64,000 nt of DNA from Acinetobacter gyllenbergii CIP 110306 = MTCC 11365 (GCF_000413855.1 NZ_ATGG01000009.1:1-64000), one strand, 5' to 3'; counted from the first letter of the stretch, positions 30,090-40,820 are shown. A program made the numbers and translations. The notes: generated by a model from the letters alone, not told the origin.

Positions 30090-31247
30090 TTATTTCGTCG
30101 TTGCTTGATAGGTCTGTACCGCTTGACGGCCTAAGGCTGGATCATCGGTAAACACGCCATCGACCCCCGCTTTAAAATAAAGCTGCATTTCTTTGAGTGA
30201 TCCTGTAGGGCAACGTTCAGCTGCTTTCGCAACATCAGCACTACATTTCAATGTGTCAGGTAGGAAGTTGTTTTCTGGGCGGAAAGTATAAGGATGTACT
30301 TTTAAATTCACTTTATGTGCATCTGCAATAAAAGAGGTGGTTTGTGTCATTGCGGCATCTTTAAAGACATAGACTTTCCATGGACCGACGCCATTGGCAT
30401 AGCTAGAAACATCTTTGAGGCCCTGTGCCGTTGCCAGATCTGCATAGGTTTTAGGATTGTTTTGTGCGACATAATCTGCTGGTTTTGCTTCTGGCGCATC
30501 GTAGAGTTGAATCAATTGCGCATGCTTAACACTCTTGTGTAAGTCGAGCTGGCTTTTTAAATATTTTAAATTTCCAACTTCAAAAGATTGTAAATAAATA
30601 GGTGCAATATCTCGGCTGTATTGATATTTGGATAAGGTTTTGAGTAAAGCATCTTCCATTGCCAAATTCTGTTGCTGGAAGTAGGTCGGATGTTTGGTTT
30701 CAATATATAGGCCAATGATTTTGCCTGTTTTTTTATAATGTGCTTCTGCCAGTTCAATAATTTGTTCTAAGGTTGGAATGGTATAGAGATCATTATATTT
30801 TTGGTTGTCTGGTCGGAATTGTGGAATACGTTCACGGGCTTTTAATTGTTGTAACTCTTTCAACGTAAAGTCTTCGGTAAACCAGCCTTCTAAAGTGACG
30901 CCATCAATGACTTTGCTTTTTTTACGATCCGCAAATTGAGGGAGGGTGGACACATTGGTGGTACCACCGATTTCATTTTCATGGCGTGCGACCAAGACAC
31001 CATCTTTGGTTGAAACCAAATCAGGTTCAATAAAATCTGCGCCGTCATCAATGGCTTTTTGATATGAGGCAAGGGTATGCTCTGGTCGAAGTGCACTGGC
31101 ACCACGATGTCCAATCACTAAAATTTTTGGCAGTTGATATTCAGGTTGAGTGGTATTACTTTGATTATTATCGTCATCATTACAGCCTGCAAGACTGATC
31201 AAACAGAGACAAAGCGCAGCTTTTTTAAACATGAATAAACTCATCAT
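30090..31247 (-). CDS. glpQ: Lipoprotein glycerophosphodiester phosphodiesterase
   Basis: 385 residues; lipobox SLAGC (Cys near 22). GDPD core: GHRGASALRPEHTLASY (catalytic His and Glu), DFIEPDLVSTKDGVLVARHENE and ETKHPTYF. The length and insertions match the periplasmic GlpQ type rather than the short cytosolic UgpQ type. It releases glycerol-3-phosphate from phospholipid head groups. Several ATGs lie within the first six codons, so the exact start is uncertain. Confidence 0.9.
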   Translation of the reverse strand: MMSLFMFKKAALCLCLISLAGCNDDDNNQSNTTQPEYQLPKILVIGHRGASALRPEHTLASYQKAIDDGADFIEPDLVSTKDGVLVARHENEIGGTTNVSTLPQFADRKKSKVIDGVTLEGWFTEDFTLKELQQLKARERIPQFRPDNQKYNDLYTIPTLEQIIELAEAHYKKTGKIIGLYIETKHPTYFQQQNLAMEDALLKTLSKYQYSRDIAPIYLQSFEVGNLKYLKSQLDLHKSVKHAQLIQLYDAPEAKPADYVAQNNPKTYADLATAQGLKDVSSYANGVGPWKVYVFKDAAMTQTTSFIADAHKVNLKVHPYTFRPENNFLPDTLKCSADVAKAAERCPTGSLKEMQLYFKAGVDGVFTDDPALGRQAVQTYQATTK

Positions 31248-31355
31248 TTTTTATTTAAGCGGCTAGTTTGAAAGTTAAAGTTATCAAATCAATGACAGTT
31301 GCATGATGCTTTTATGAAATTATCAAGAATCTTGAAATATGTAGGTAATTAATAG

Positions 31356-31395
31356 CAACTATCCAGTTGGGCAAGTGATCACAACTGGATAGTTG
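31356..31395 (-). terminator. Perfect 14-bp inverted repeat downstream of the EptA-like gene
   Basis: CAACTATCCAGTTG and CAACTGGATAGTTG with a 12-base loop, ten bases past the stop. No T tract follows, so it may be a 3' stabilising or weak terminating hairpin. Confidence 0.5.
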
Positions 31396-31404
31396 AGTAT
31401 AGTT

Positions 31405-33018
31405 TCAGGATTTCTGCTTCCAATACGGCCAATTGATTTCTGGGGTAAATTGATAGTTTTTATCTTGCCAATAAGACTGTCCCGGCGATGACTTATCCTT
31501 GAGTCCCATGATATGCATCAAATTATTATCAAGTTCAGCGGTATTGATGGTTCTATCTTTATTGACACCCGTGGTGAGCATTTTATCTGACCACATAATT
31601 ACAGGAACTTGATAGCCTGCTTTGGTATTAGGACTATGCCCAGCATAGTCAATTTCATGTCCAACTTCATTACCATGATCTGACACAACCGTGAATGATC
31701 TAAAGTCAGGTACTGCATTGGCTCTCAAGCTATCTAAAAATTGCGCCAGCAGTGAATCTTCATATAGCACAGCATTATCATAATCATTACGTAAAAAACG
31801 AATCCAAGGGTCAATATCGCGATTCTTCAGCTCGGTCTCTACAGTATCATTACTTTCACTGCTGAATTTATTAAACAAGGCCGGATAACGCTCTTTATAA
31901 TTTGGATGAATACCGACTAGGTGAAGAATAATTAACTTTTTCGGATCCGGGTCTGCCAGTGCTTGCTGATAATCAGGGAGCAAGCTTTCGTCTAAAGAGG
32001 TACTGCTTCGTCCAGAGCGATTGTTTTTATACACGGCCTTGTCCGCATAGGAACCAAATAAAGAGGACAGATAGGTATCATCTTGGTTGCTGAGCCAGTA
32101 GATCTTATAGCCAGCAGCGCGTGCGTACGCTAAAACACTTTCAGGTGAATATTGATCATGTTCAGATGCAGGACTTTCGGTTAACAAGACCCGTAATGCA
32201 TTAATAGTCGATGGTGAGGGTGAAAAAGCATTGCAGAATACTTTGATATCAGCCAGTCGTTTCGCTAATTCAGGTGTGGTATTTCGTGCATAACCGCAAA
32301 CACCTAAATTCAAACTGGTGAGGCTTTCGGAAAGTATCAAGACATGGGTCTGTTTTCCAACTGCTTGTTGGGTCAATGTTAGATTTTCCCGAGCACTAAC
32401 ATCCCATTGCTGATGAACATCTTTGTGCTGCTTAATTCTATTTCTAAAGTCTTCAATTTTAGTCTCAAACTCAGTCCAAAAAATAATAGGGTGGACTTTT
32501 CGAGAGGGCTTCATCACATAGCTGGTAATGGTTAATAACACCAATAAGATAATACAACTACGATAAAGGCGACTGTGCCAGAGTTGGCTAAAATGGACAG
32601 GTTTAACCAGTTTAAATACAGAAAAACTATAGAGAGTCAGCACGCTGAGTAAAGCAAAAACCACTGCGGCAATCGTGATTAGATGCAACTGTAAAAATCC
32701 CCAAATCTCTTGATGATTGGTATTGGCAATCGCTTCAATAATAAAATAGGCTTCATTATCACTATTGAATAAAAACCAGGTACTGGAACGTAGCAAGGCA
32801 TCTAGCCAAGCGATAAACCACCAGGCAATACTAAGCACGTACCAATATATTTTCTGCCGTGTAATGGCCAAATAGATAAACAAAATACCAGGGAGAGACA
32901 AAAAGCCGAGCCTTAAACCATCTGATAAATTACCTGCGGCAATCAGCAAGCCGCCTGTAATGAATGCAGGCAGCAAAATCAGCAGCAGAATATTCAAGTT
33001 TTTTAAGCTGGCCTTCAT
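31405..33018 (-). CDS. Sulfatase-fold phosphoethanolamine-transferase-like membrane enzyme
   Basis: 537 residues: about five N-terminal membrane helices (to ~170), then a periplasmic sulfatase/alkaline-phosphatase-type domain. LILSESLTSLNLGVCGYARNTTPEL (in outline) gives the metal Glu and nucleophile Thr; VVSDHGNEVGHE and the later His supply zinc ligands. Closest in outline to CptA/EptA-type enzymes that put phosphoethanolamine on lipid A or core sugars. No PmrAB-type regulator is nearby. Which acceptor it uses cannot be read from sequence. Confidence 0.85.
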   Translation of the reverse strand: MKASLKNLNILLLILLPAFITGGLLIAAGNLSDGLRLGFLSLPGILFIYLAITRQKIYWYVLSIAWWFIAWLDALLRSSTWFLFNSDNEAYFIIEAIANTNHQEIWGFLQLHLITIAAVVFALLSVLTLYSFSVFKLVKPVHFSQLWHSRLYRSCIILLVLLTITSYVMKPSRKVHPIIFWTEFETKIEDFRNRIKQHKDVHQQWDVSARENLTLTQQAVGKQTHVLILSESLTSLNLGVCGYARNTTPELAKRLADIKVFCNAFSPSPSTINALRVLLTESPASEHDQYSPESVLAYARAAGYKIYWLSNQDDTYLSSLFGSYADKAVYKNNRSGRSSTSLDESLLPDYQQALADPDPKKLIILHLVGIHPNYKERYPALFNKFSSESNDTVETELKNRDIDPWIRFLRNDYDNAVLYEDSLLAQFLDSLRANAVPDFRSFTVVSDHGNEVGHEIDYAGHSPNTKAGYQVPVIMWSDKMLTTGVNKDRTINTAELDNNLMHIMGLKDKSSPGQSYWQDKNYQFTPEINWPYWKQKS

Positions 33019-33350
33019 AAATGCCTAGTACAGTGAGGGAGAGGAGTTAAGCGTGCTAATATCGGTTTAACGAGGGGATGTGTCAATTCTAAATTAAGAA
33101 GTATTTGATTGCACAGTAAATAAAATGAGTTAGCACAGTTAAACTGTTAAATTTGTGCAAATACAGCGCATTAATTTATGCTGAACTTGATCAAAATCCA
33201 TTATTCCTCCTCAATTTCTGCTTTTTGAAATGATATGTTAATAGGGATGGTGTTTGCCTGAAAGCTCAGTAATGATCGTAGATCGAAAGTATTCGTTTTT
33301 TAGCTATCTTTTTGAAAAATTGACTGTTTCTAGAATGGAATAAAACAGCC
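33019..33350. promoter_or_regulatory. Divergent intergenic region with an operator-like dyad
   Basis: 332 bases between the divergent EptA-like and RND genes, holding both promoters. ACAGTT-A-AACTGT (33135-33147) inside GCACA...TGTGC looks like a repressor operator. No regulator gene is adjacent. Confidence 0.35.
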
Positions 33351-36300
33351 ATGTTATCTAAGTTTTTTATTCATCGCCCGATCTTTGCTGGTGTACTGGC
33401 AATCATAGTCATGGCTGTCGGTCTGTTTTCAATTCTAAAATTGCCAGTGGAGCGTTATCCCGATATTGCACCGCCACGAATTACGGTTGCGGCAAATTAT
33501 AGTGGTGCAGATGCACAAGCAGTTGAAGACAGTGTTACCCAAGTTTTAGAACAACAAATTAAAGGTATTGATCATCTGCTGTATTTCAACTCGAGCAGTG
33601 ATGCCAGTGGTAATAGCCGAATCAGCTTGTTCTTTGACCAAGGTACAGATCCAGATCAAGCACAGGTTCAGGTGCAAAATGCGATTAATGGCGCGATCAA
33701 TCGCTTACCAGAAGATGTACAACGACAAGGCGTCAATGTCCGTAAGTCGTTGAGTGATTCATTTATGGTGATTGGTCTGGGAGATAAAGCAGGGCGTTCA
33801 ACCAATTTAGATATTTCAGATTATTTAACCAATAACTTTGAGTTAAATCTCAGCCGAATCGAAGGCATTGGCGAGGTCAGTGTATTCGGGTCGCAATATG
33901 CCATGCGTATTTGGCTCGACCCACAGCGCCTAGAACGTTATCAATTACAAGTCAGTGAAGTGCGCTCTGCCTTGGAAAACCAGAATGCACAGGTAGCAGC
34001 AGGTGCGATTGGAGATTTACCTGCCGCTCAAGATCAATATTTAAATGCCAAAGTCACCTCAGGTTCTTTATTACGCACACCTGAACAGTTTGAAAATATC
34101 ATTGTCAAAGCCAATACAGATGGCAGCTTTGTCTATTTAAAAGATGTCGCTCGTGTCGAAGTCGGTGCTGAAAACTATCAGGTGTTTAACCGTCTAAATG
34201 GTTATCCCGCATCGGGGCTTTCACTGTCCTTGACGGTTGGGGCCAATGTAATGCAGGTTGCCGATGCGGTGTATAAGGAAGTGGCACGCTTAGAAAAAGC
34301 GCTCCCTGAAGGCTATTTTGTGGTCTATCCACGCGATGATACACCTTTCGTAAAAGAGTCGATGTCGCAAGTGGTATCAACCTTGATTGAAGCCATTGGG
34401 CTGGTGGTCTTGGTGATGTTTATCTTCCTGCAAAACTGGCGAGCTACTTTAATTCCCGCGGTTACTGTGCCCGTGGTGATTCTTGGAACTTTCGCCGTTT
34501 TAGCGGTTTTAGGGATGAGCATCAATACCCTGACTTTGTTTGCGATGGTACTGGCGATTGGTTTGTTGGTTGATGATGCGATTGTGGTGGTGGAGAACGT
34601 GGAGCGGCTGATGCATGAACAGCAACTCAGTGCCAAGCAAGCCTCAATTCAGTCCATGCATGAGATTAGTGGTGCCTTGGTCGGGATTACTTTGGTACTG
34701 ACCGCCGTATTTATTCCAATGTCTTTCTTTAGTGGTGCAACAGGGATTATTTACCGCCAATTCTCAATTACGCTTGTGGTTGCCATGGGACTTTCCTTGC
34801 TGGTGGCTTTGATTCTAACCCCTGCCTTATGTGCGATTTTATTAAAGCCTCAGCACAAACAGGCACGTTGGGCGATCAAGTTCAATCAGGGTTTGGACTA
34901 TATTAAAACGCGTTATCTTCGTGCTTCACAAAAAGTCATTAACTTAAAAACCATTTCGCTGTTGGGGATCGTACTACTGATCGGTAGTTTTATTTGGGTT
35001 TATCGTGATTTGCCAACCAGCTTTTTACCACAAGAAGATCAAGGCTTGTTAGGCGTTCAATTCCGTTTACCGGAAGGGACACCGATGAGCAAGACCGAAG
35101 AGGTCGGAAAACAAATTTCAGATTATTTCCTTGAACATGAAAAGGCCAACCTGAATGGCGTGATGGTGATTCATGGGCGTAACTTTTCAGGAACAGGACA
35201 AAATCTGGGGCAGGCTTTTGTTTCATTGAAACATTGGAATGATCGCAAAGGTACAGAAAACAGCGCTCAGCAGATTCGTGCGCGCGCAATGAAGTATTTT
35301 TCACAAAATAATCAAGCGCGTATTATGGTGCTGATGCCTTCTGTTATTCGTGGTTTAGGTAACTCTGACAAAATGGAGTTTTGGCTGCAGGACACCAAAG
35401 GCTTAGGTCGAGAAAGCTTATTGAGCTCTTTCCGAAGTTTACAGCAAGAGGGTAATGCACTGCCTTCGGTCGAAAATCTAGATAAAAAGGGCAACGATGA
35501 TCAGGCGGTACTGAATATCAAGATTGATCATAAAGCAGCGATGATTCATGGTCTCAATGTCAGTGAAATTAACCGCACACTCTCGACGGCATGGAGTGGT
35601 AGTTATATCAATGACTTTATTGATCGTGGGCGAATTAAACGCGTCTATTTGCAGGGGGATGCGCCGTATCGTTCGAAGCCCGAAGACCTGAATTACTGGT
35701 ATGTCAAAAATGCCAATGGGCAGATGGTGCCATTCTCACAATTTAGTCAGATTAATTGGCAAGGTGCGCCACCGATGTTGGAGCGCTTTATGGGTTATCC
35801 TGCGATCAGCTTGGAAGCAGATGCAGCAAATGGCTTTAGTAGTGGGCAGGGGATGCAGGCCATTCGTGGTTTAGTCGATAAAATGCCAGACGTGGGACTA
35901 GAATGGAGTGGCTTGTCTTATCAGGAACAGGAGTCCAGTAATCAGGCAATCTGGTTATATCTGGTGTCTGTGGCCTTTATTTTCCTCTGTCTTGCTGCAC
36001 TGTATGAAAGCTGGTCAATTCCTTCAGTGGTCATGGCCGCGATTCCGCTCGGGATTGGCGGAACCATTCTGTTTAGTTATTGGTTTGGTTTTGCCAATGA
36101 TATCTACTTCCAGATTGCGTTACTGACCACTATTGGCCTATCTTGTAAAAATGCCATTTTAATGGTCGAGTTCGCAGCAAGTTTGCAGCAGCAAGGCCAG
36201 ACTGCACTGGACGCTGCTTTACATGCTGCAGGTCTCCGTCTTAGACCGATTTTGATGACCTCGATTGCCTTCGGCGCGGGTGTGATTCCATTGATGTTCT

Positions 36301-36455
36301 CTAGTGGTGCAGGCGCATTAAGCCGACAAGCGATTGGCTATAGTGTGTTTGGTGGCGTGGTGTTTGGTACGATTCTGGTGCTGATCTTTATTCCGTTTAT
36401 GTACGTGTTGGTCAGAACCATGTTTAAGCCAAAAGTAAAAATTGAAACGGCTTAA
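33351..36455 (+). CDS. HAE1-type RND multidrug efflux permease (orphan)
   Basis: 1,034 residues, AcrB-like: 12 membrane helices, two large periplasmic loops, and the proton-relay Asp pair in LAIGLLVDDAIVVVENVERLM (helix 4). The N-terminus MLSKFFIHRPIFAGVLAIIVM is the HAE1 signature. It normally works with a membrane-fusion protein and an outer-membrane channel, but neither gene is next to it, so it must borrow partners. A terminator follows at once. Drug or solvent export is inferred from the family. Confidence 0.95.
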   Translation: MLSKFFIHRPIFAGVLAIIVMAVGLFSILKLPVERYPDIAPPRITVAANYSGADAQAVEDSVTQVLEQQIKGIDHLLYFNSSSDASGNSRISLFFDQGTDPDQAQVQVQNAINGAINRLPEDVQRQGVNVRKSLSDSFMVIGLGDKAGRSTNLDISDYLTNNFELNLSRIEGIGEVSVFGSQYAMRIWLDPQRLERYQLQVSEVRSALENQNAQVAAGAIGDLPAAQDQYLNAKVTSGSLLRTPEQFENIIVKANTDGSFVYLKDVARVEVGAENYQVFNRLNGYPASGLSLSLTVGANVMQVADAVYKEVARLEKALPEGYFVVYPRDDTPFVKESMSQVVSTLIEAIGLVVLVMFIFLQNWRATLIPAVTVPVVILGTFAVLAVLGMSINTLTLFAMVLAIGLLVDDAIVVVENVERLMHEQQLSAKQASIQSMHEISGALVGITLVLTAVFIPMSFFSGATGIIYRQFSITLVVAMGLSLLVALILTPALCAILLKPQHKQARWAIKFNQGLDYIKTRYLRASQKVINLKTISLLGIVLLIGSFIWVYRDLPTSFLPQEDQGLLGVQFRLPEGTPMSKTEEVGKQISDYFLEHEKANLNGVMVIHGRNFSGTGQNLGQAFVSLKHWNDRKGTENSAQQIRARAMKYFSQNNQARIMVLMPSVIRGLGNSDKMEFWLQDTKGLGRESLLSSFRSLQQEGNALPSVENLDKKGNDDQAVLNIKIDHKAAMIHGLNVSEINRTLSTAWSGSYINDFIDRGRIKRVYLQGDAPYRSKPEDLNYWYVKNANGQMVPFSQFSQINWQGAPPMLERFMGYPAISLEADAANGFSSGQGMQAIRGLVDKMPDVGLEWSGLSYQEQESSNQAIWLYLVSVAFIFLCLAALYESWSIPSVVMAAIPLGIGGTILFSYWFGFANDIYFQIALLTTIGLSCKNAILMVEFAASLQQQGQTALDAALHAAGLRLRPILMTSIAFGAGVIPLMFSSGAGALSRQAIGYSVFGGVVFGTILVLIFIPFMYVLVRTMFKPKVKIETA

Positions 36456-36480
36456 GCACAGTCAAAATCAGCGGCAGCAA

Positions 36481-36527
36481 TGAACAATTCGTTCCATTCA
36501 TCAAGGTTCGAATTGTTCATTTTTGTT
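36481..36527 (+). terminator. Terminator after the RND gene
   Basis: TGAACAATTCG-(17 nt)-CGAATTGTTCA followed by TTTTTGTTG. Confidence 0.8.
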
Positions 36528-36748
36528 GTCTAAGTTGAGAATATAAAAAAATATTTGTAGTATTGCGATGCCGCATAAGCGGTTGAATGAGGTTTGATCC
36601 CCCAAATGGACACGCAGAGTTGTAGTTTATTTCAAATTACACATTTTTATCTTGATTCACATCTGAATGAAGCTCCCTATTCGACAGTAAAATAATACGC
36701 TGCGTCTAGTCACCTTCATTGCAGATGTTTTGTAGTGAAGAGGCAGAC

Positions 36749-38086
36749 ATGAGCTACAATAATTTTTTGTATTTATTAAACGACGCACTTAAAAATAATC
36801 ATATTGATCTTGCATTGGCATCGGTTGAAACCTTTCAGGCGGTGGATATTGCCGATGTATTAACGCAACTTGCGGTTGAGCAGAGTCAATTACTGCTGAC
36901 GCATTTACCCGATCGGGCCTATGTCTTTTCCTATCTTCCCCCTAGTGAACAGGTCAAACTGGCCCAAGCCATGCCTAGAAATGTCTTGGCTGAATTGATT
37001 GGTGAAATGTCATCGGACAAACGTGCTGACGTATTCAAATGCTTGGATGAAGAACAACAAAATGCGCTATTACCAGCCTTAGCACAGGCGGAGAGAGAGG
37101 ATATCCGCCAACTGTCATCTTATTTAGAGGGCACAGCAGGGGCGATTATGAGTTCCGAATATGCGACTTTAAAACCGAATATGACGGTCAATGATGCAAT
37201 TAAAATGTTGCGTCTTGAAGCACCAGATACCGAAATGATCTATTTTGCTTATGTGTTGGATGAAGCACGTAAAATTCTGGGTGTATTGTCTTTAAAACAA
37301 CTGATTCTTGCACCTGAAGAGCAAAATATTAACGAGTTGATGGAGACCAATGTCTTAACCGCTTATGTCGATACCGACCAAGATGAAGTGGCAAAAACCA
37401 TTGCTCGTTATGACTTGCTTGCATTGCCAATTATTGATCATCAACAGATGATGGTCGGGATCGTCACCTACGATGACGCGATGGATGTGGCGAGTGAAGA
37501 AGCAACCGAAGACTTCTTAAAAGTTGGTGCGGTCAATGCATCATCTAAGCTCAGTATTAAATCTGCGCCCATTCTACAACTTTACCAGAAACGGGTGTTT
37601 TGGTTGGTTTTCTTGGTGTTTGGTAGCTTGCTGTCAGGGATCGGGATTGCCCACTATGAAGATGTGATTGCCAAAAATCTAGTATTGGTGTTCTTTTTGC
37701 CCTTATTGGTGGGAAGCGGCGGGAATGCCGGATCTCAATCTTCGACCTTGATGGTGCGTGCCTTAGCCACAGGTGATGTGCAATTCAAAGACTGGTTTCA
37801 TTTGTTAGGGCGAGAAAGCTTAGTGGCATTATGTTTAGGTGGCACCATGGCGGTTGCAGTGTCATTACTGGGGTATTTCCGTGGTGATGAGATGGTGGCC
37901 TTGGTACTGGCGCTGAGTATGATGGGGATTGTATTGATGGGCTGTCTGATTGGTATGAGCTTGCCGTTTATCTTAAATAAGGCTGGACTTGACCCTGCCA
38001 GTGCTTCTGCGCCGTTGGTCACCTCAATTTGTGATGCGACAGGGGTATTGGTGTATTTATTTATCGCGTCGATGATTTTATTCTGA
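36749..38086 (+). CDS. mgtE: MgtE-family magnesium transporter
   Basis: About 445 residues from the ATG at 36749, which has GAAGAGG before it. Domains in order: helical N domain (to ~125), two CBS domains (~130-255), and a five-helix membrane domain with LVLVFFLPLLVGSGGNAGSQSSTLMVRALATGD in outline, the conserved pore helix. It is a Mg-gated cation channel. The ~220-base leader shows no recognisable M-box. Confidence 0.95.
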   Translation: MSYNNFLYLLNDALKNNHIDLALASVETFQAVDIADVLTQLAVEQSQLLLTHLPDRAYVFSYLPPSEQVKLAQAMPRNVLAELIGEMSSDKRADVFKCLDEEQQNALLPALAQAEREDIRQLSSYLEGTAGAIMSSEYATLKPNMTVNDAIKMLRLEAPDTEMIYFAYVLDEARKILGVLSLKQLILAPEEQNINELMETNVLTAYVDTDQDEVAKTIARYDLLALPIIDHQQMMVGIVTYDDAMDVASEEATEDFLKVGAVNASSKLSIKSAPILQLYQKRVFWLVFLVFGSLLSGIGIAHYEDVIAKNLVLVFFLPLLVGSGGNAGSQSSTLMVRALATGDVQFKDWFHLLGRESLVALCLGGTMAVAVSLLGYFRGDEMVALVLALSMMGIVLMGCLIGMSLPFILNKAGLDPASASAPLVTSICDATGVLVYLFIASMILF

Positions 38087-38163
38087 TTGGTAATAATAAT
38101 TGTACCGACAAACAGGGAAATCTGCTTTATTCTCAAGCATAAACATTGTTTTAGGTTGTGTGA

Positions 38164-38757
38164 ATGACAGGTTCAACAGAACAAAAAAAATTAACTCAGC
38201 AGCAAGCCATCGCTGTAGAGCGTGATTTAGCCAAATTTGCCAACACCATGGATAGTTTGGTACGGATTCCTTTTACCAAACAGGGAGTCGGGGCCGATGC
38301 TGCATTGAGTACTATTCCTTTTGCTGGCGATATCGCGGGTTTTGTTTTGACACTATATGCCTTTAAAAAAGCCAGAGAAGTGGGCGTACCGCAACATAAA
38401 CTCAAAGGTGTGCTTAAGCTGGCAATTATGGATATGCTGGTCGGATTTGTTCCCATTGTCGGCACTGTATTCGATGTCTTTATTCGACCAAGCCGCAGGA
38501 CACTGGAAATCGTACATGCACATATCCGTGAAGAGTATCAGGTGCATAGTGATATTCATGTGGTGCATCCATTCCTACACGAATCATTGGAACAAAAGCA
38601 AAAAACATCAGCTTTTTGGCGTAATCCGATTGTCAGTTGGATTTGGTTAAGAATCCCCGATTTATTGGGTATTGCTGTGCTGATTTTATTGATCGTCGCG
38701 GTTTGGGCTGGTTTTAGCTATCTATGGCAATTTTATCAGTCTTTTCAAGCTCACTAG
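38164..38757 (+). CDS. DUF4112 membrane protein
   Basis: 197 residues. LVRIPFTKQGVGADAALSTIPFAGDIAGFVLTLY in outline, and IMDMLVGFVPIVGTVFDVFIRPSRR match DUF4112, small membrane proteins of unknown role; a C-terminal membrane span (LLGIAVLILLIVAVWAGF) follows. It starts 77 bases after mgtE with no terminator between, so cotranscription is possible. Confidence 0.8.
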   Translation: MTGSTEQKKLTQQQAIAVERDLAKFANTMDSLVRIPFTKQGVGADAALSTIPFAGDIAGFVLTLYAFKKAREVGVPQHKLKGVLKLAIMDMLVGFVPIVGTVFDVFIRPSRRTLEIVHAHIREEYQVHSDIHVVHPFLHESLEQKQKTSAFWRNPIVSWIWLRIPDLLGIAVLILLIVAVWAGFSYLWQFYQSFQAH

Positions 38758-38767
38758 ATTTTTAAGC

Positions 38768-38803
38768 AAAAATAAAGCCTCCATGATGGAGGCTTTATCA
38801 TTT
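38768..38803. terminator. Bidirectional terminator between the DUF4112 gene and htpX
   Basis: ATAAAGCCTCC-ATGAT-GGAGGCTTTAT with A and T runs on the outside. Confidence 0.9.
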
Positions 38804-38815
38804 ATCTGATACTGA

Positions 38816-39721
38816 TTATTGAACATTTAATTGCTGTAAGGCAGCAACACGTTGTTCAATAGTTGGGTGGGTTTGGAATAAAGCCGCTAAGCTAAAGCCT
38901 TGTTCCTTACCTTCCGCAATCGCAAATGCTTTCATTTCTTTCGGCATTTGGTCTGGCATTTCTGATTCTGCTTGTAAACGAAGCAGGGCAGAGATCATTG
39001 CTTGTTTACCTGCTAAACGGGCACCAGCTTCGTCTGCGCGGTATTCACGTTGACGAGAGAACCACATCACGATGGCAGAGGCCATAATACCGAATACGAT
39101 GTCGAGTACGATGGTAATGGCAAAATAAGCAAGTCCAGGTGCTTCACCTTCTTCACGACCGAACACATTACGGTCAATAAAGTCACCTGCAATACGTGCA
39201 AAGAACATCACAAAGGCGTTCACGACACCTTGAATCAATGCAAGGGTCACCATGTCGCCGTTGGCAACGTGACCAATTTCGTGTGCGAGTACTGCACGAA
39301 GTTCATCTTTGTTCATGCGCTCAAGTAGACCTGTTGAAACAGCTACCAGGGCGTCATTTTTATTCCAACCTGTCGCAAATGCATTGGATTGGTAAGAAGG
39401 GAAAATACCGACTTCAGGCATTTTAATACCTGCACGTTGCGATAATTGCGCGACTTCTTGTAATAACCAAGCTTCTGCTTGACTACGAGGTGCATTTGGG
39501 TCGATTAATTCAGTTCCAGTGGTTTTTTTCGCCATCCACTTCGACATGAATAAGGAAATTAAAGAACCTACCATACCAAAGACAAAACAGATGACCAGTA
39601 GGTTGCCTAGATTCAAGCCACCCGCGCCATGGTAACTACCGACACCGAAGAGTGACAAGATAATGCCAGCTACAACCAGTACCGCGAGGTTGGTTAGCAA
39701 GAACAAACCAATCCGCATCAT
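38816..39721 (-). CDS. htpX: Membrane metalloprotease HtpX
   Basis: 301 residues: two N-terminal membrane spans, the zinc motif [12 protein letters not shown], two further hydrophobic helices, and a third ligand region ([10 protein letters not shown]). It degrades damaged inner-membrane proteins alongside FtsH. The end [12 protein letters not shown] is typical. Confidence 0.97.
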   Translation of the reverse strand: MMRIGLFLLTNLAVLVVAGIILSLFGVGSYHGAGGLNLGNLLVICFVFGMVGSLISLFMSKWMAKKTTGTELIDPNAPRSQAEAWLLQEVAQLSQRAGIKMPEVGIFPSYQSNAFATGWNKNDALVAVSTGLLERMNKDELRAVLAHEIGHVANGDMVTLALIQGVVNAFVMFFARIAGDFIDRNVFGREEGEAPGLAYFAITIVLDIVFGIMASAIVMWFSRQREYRADEAGARLAGKQAMISALLRLQAESEMPDQMPKEMKAFAIAEGKEQGFSLAALFQTHPTIEQRVAALQQLNVQ

Positions 39722-39938
39722 TGAGAAAACCCTCTTATAAAGAAAAAGTGATCTGATTTATAAATTATAAATCATAACGCTAATATGCAGGGCGAATTGT
39801 AAAAATTCAAGCAAAAAGTGGGCACAGATACATTTAGCCTATAAAACGATGAATTGGCTATGAAACAGTGACTTAAATGAAATTTTGTCTAAAAAATATT
39901 AGGCAAAATCATTCTGCGAGAATAGCTGGCCTGAATTG

Positions 39939-40820
39939 TTAATCACTGAGGCGTATTCTGGCAGAAGCAGTGGCATTGGTGGTGGTATATGTCCCTGATG
40001 GTGCATCGGTAAAGGTACCATCGTCAAGGGTAATAATTTGGCGATTATATTGCCTTGGGGCTGGTGTGGTTTCAGTCGTTTCATTGGCAGGGGCTGTGTA
40101 ATTTGCCGATTGGGCCAATACTTGGGCATTTGTAGGTGCGTTGTTGGAAGTATTGAGCGAGTTGCCTAAGCCTGAGGCATAAAGATTTTGATAACGGCTG
40201 GTCACACGACGCACATAATCTTGGGTTTCACGAAATGGTGGAATGCCACCATATTTATCCACATTGCCTTCACCTGCATTATAGGCTGCAATCGCCAGTC
40301 GGGTATCGCCATTAAAGCGCTTGAGTAACCAGCTCAGATAACGTGCACCTGCAAAGATGTTTTGTTGTGGGTCATAGGCATTATTGACATTGAAGCGGCG
40401 TGCTGTGGCAGGCATGAGCTGCATCAGGCCTTGGGCACCTACCGGTGAGCGTGCATTAATATTGAAACCTGATTCGGTATGCATAACGGCTTTAATTAAG
40501 CCTTCTGAAATACCATGTTGTTGTGCTGCTTGGCGAATCAGGTGATCAAAGGCATTTTTATTACGGCTATAGCTTGGCAGTACTGAGGCCTCACTGGCGC
40601 CCCAGTTGCTATAACTATGGATATTACTGTCTGGATAATAGGTGGCTTTAATCACTTTTAAATGACTGTACTCAGCTTTTTTCTTATTGGTGAGCAGGGT
40701 AGTGCCATTATTGTCTTTAAATTGATAAATGGTCTGCCCCGCATAACTTGAAGTTATGCCATTAAAAAAACCGATTGTCCCCAAACAAAGGGTAAAAAAA
40801 TACGTTGTTTTGTTCATCAT
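39939..40820 (-). CDS. Lytic transglycosylase with N-terminal DUF4124-like segment
   Basis: About 293 residues. After a signal peptide comes a DUF4124-like stretch (IYQFKDNNGTTLLTNKK) and then the SLT domain with catalytic Glu in AVMHTESGFN, plus GAQGLMQLMPATA and IAAYNAGEGNV. It cleaves murein glycan strands in the periplasm. The C-terminal ~60 residues are Thr/Ala/Asn-rich and disordered. GTG 40832, ATG 40820 and ATG 40817 are all possible starts; none has a clear ribosome site. Confidence 0.9.
   Translation of the reverse strand: MMNKTTYFFTLCLGTIGFFNGITSSYAGQTIYQFKDNNGTTLLTNKKKAEYSHLKVIKATYYPDSNIHSYSNWGASEASVLPSYSRNKNAFDHLIRQAAQQHGISEGLIKAVMHTESGFNINARSPVGAQGLMQLMPATARRFNVNNAYDPQQNIFAGARYLSWLLKRFNGDTRLAIAAYNAGEGNVDKYGGIPPFRETQDYVRRVTSRYQNLYASGLGNSLNTSNNAPTNAQVLAQSANYTAPANETTETTPAPRQYNRQIITLDDGTFTDAPSGTYTTTNATASARIRLSD

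Noticed and set aside
36528..36748. M-box riboswitch before mgtE
   Set aside because: The leader lacks the conserved M-box core and I could not draw its three-stem fold.
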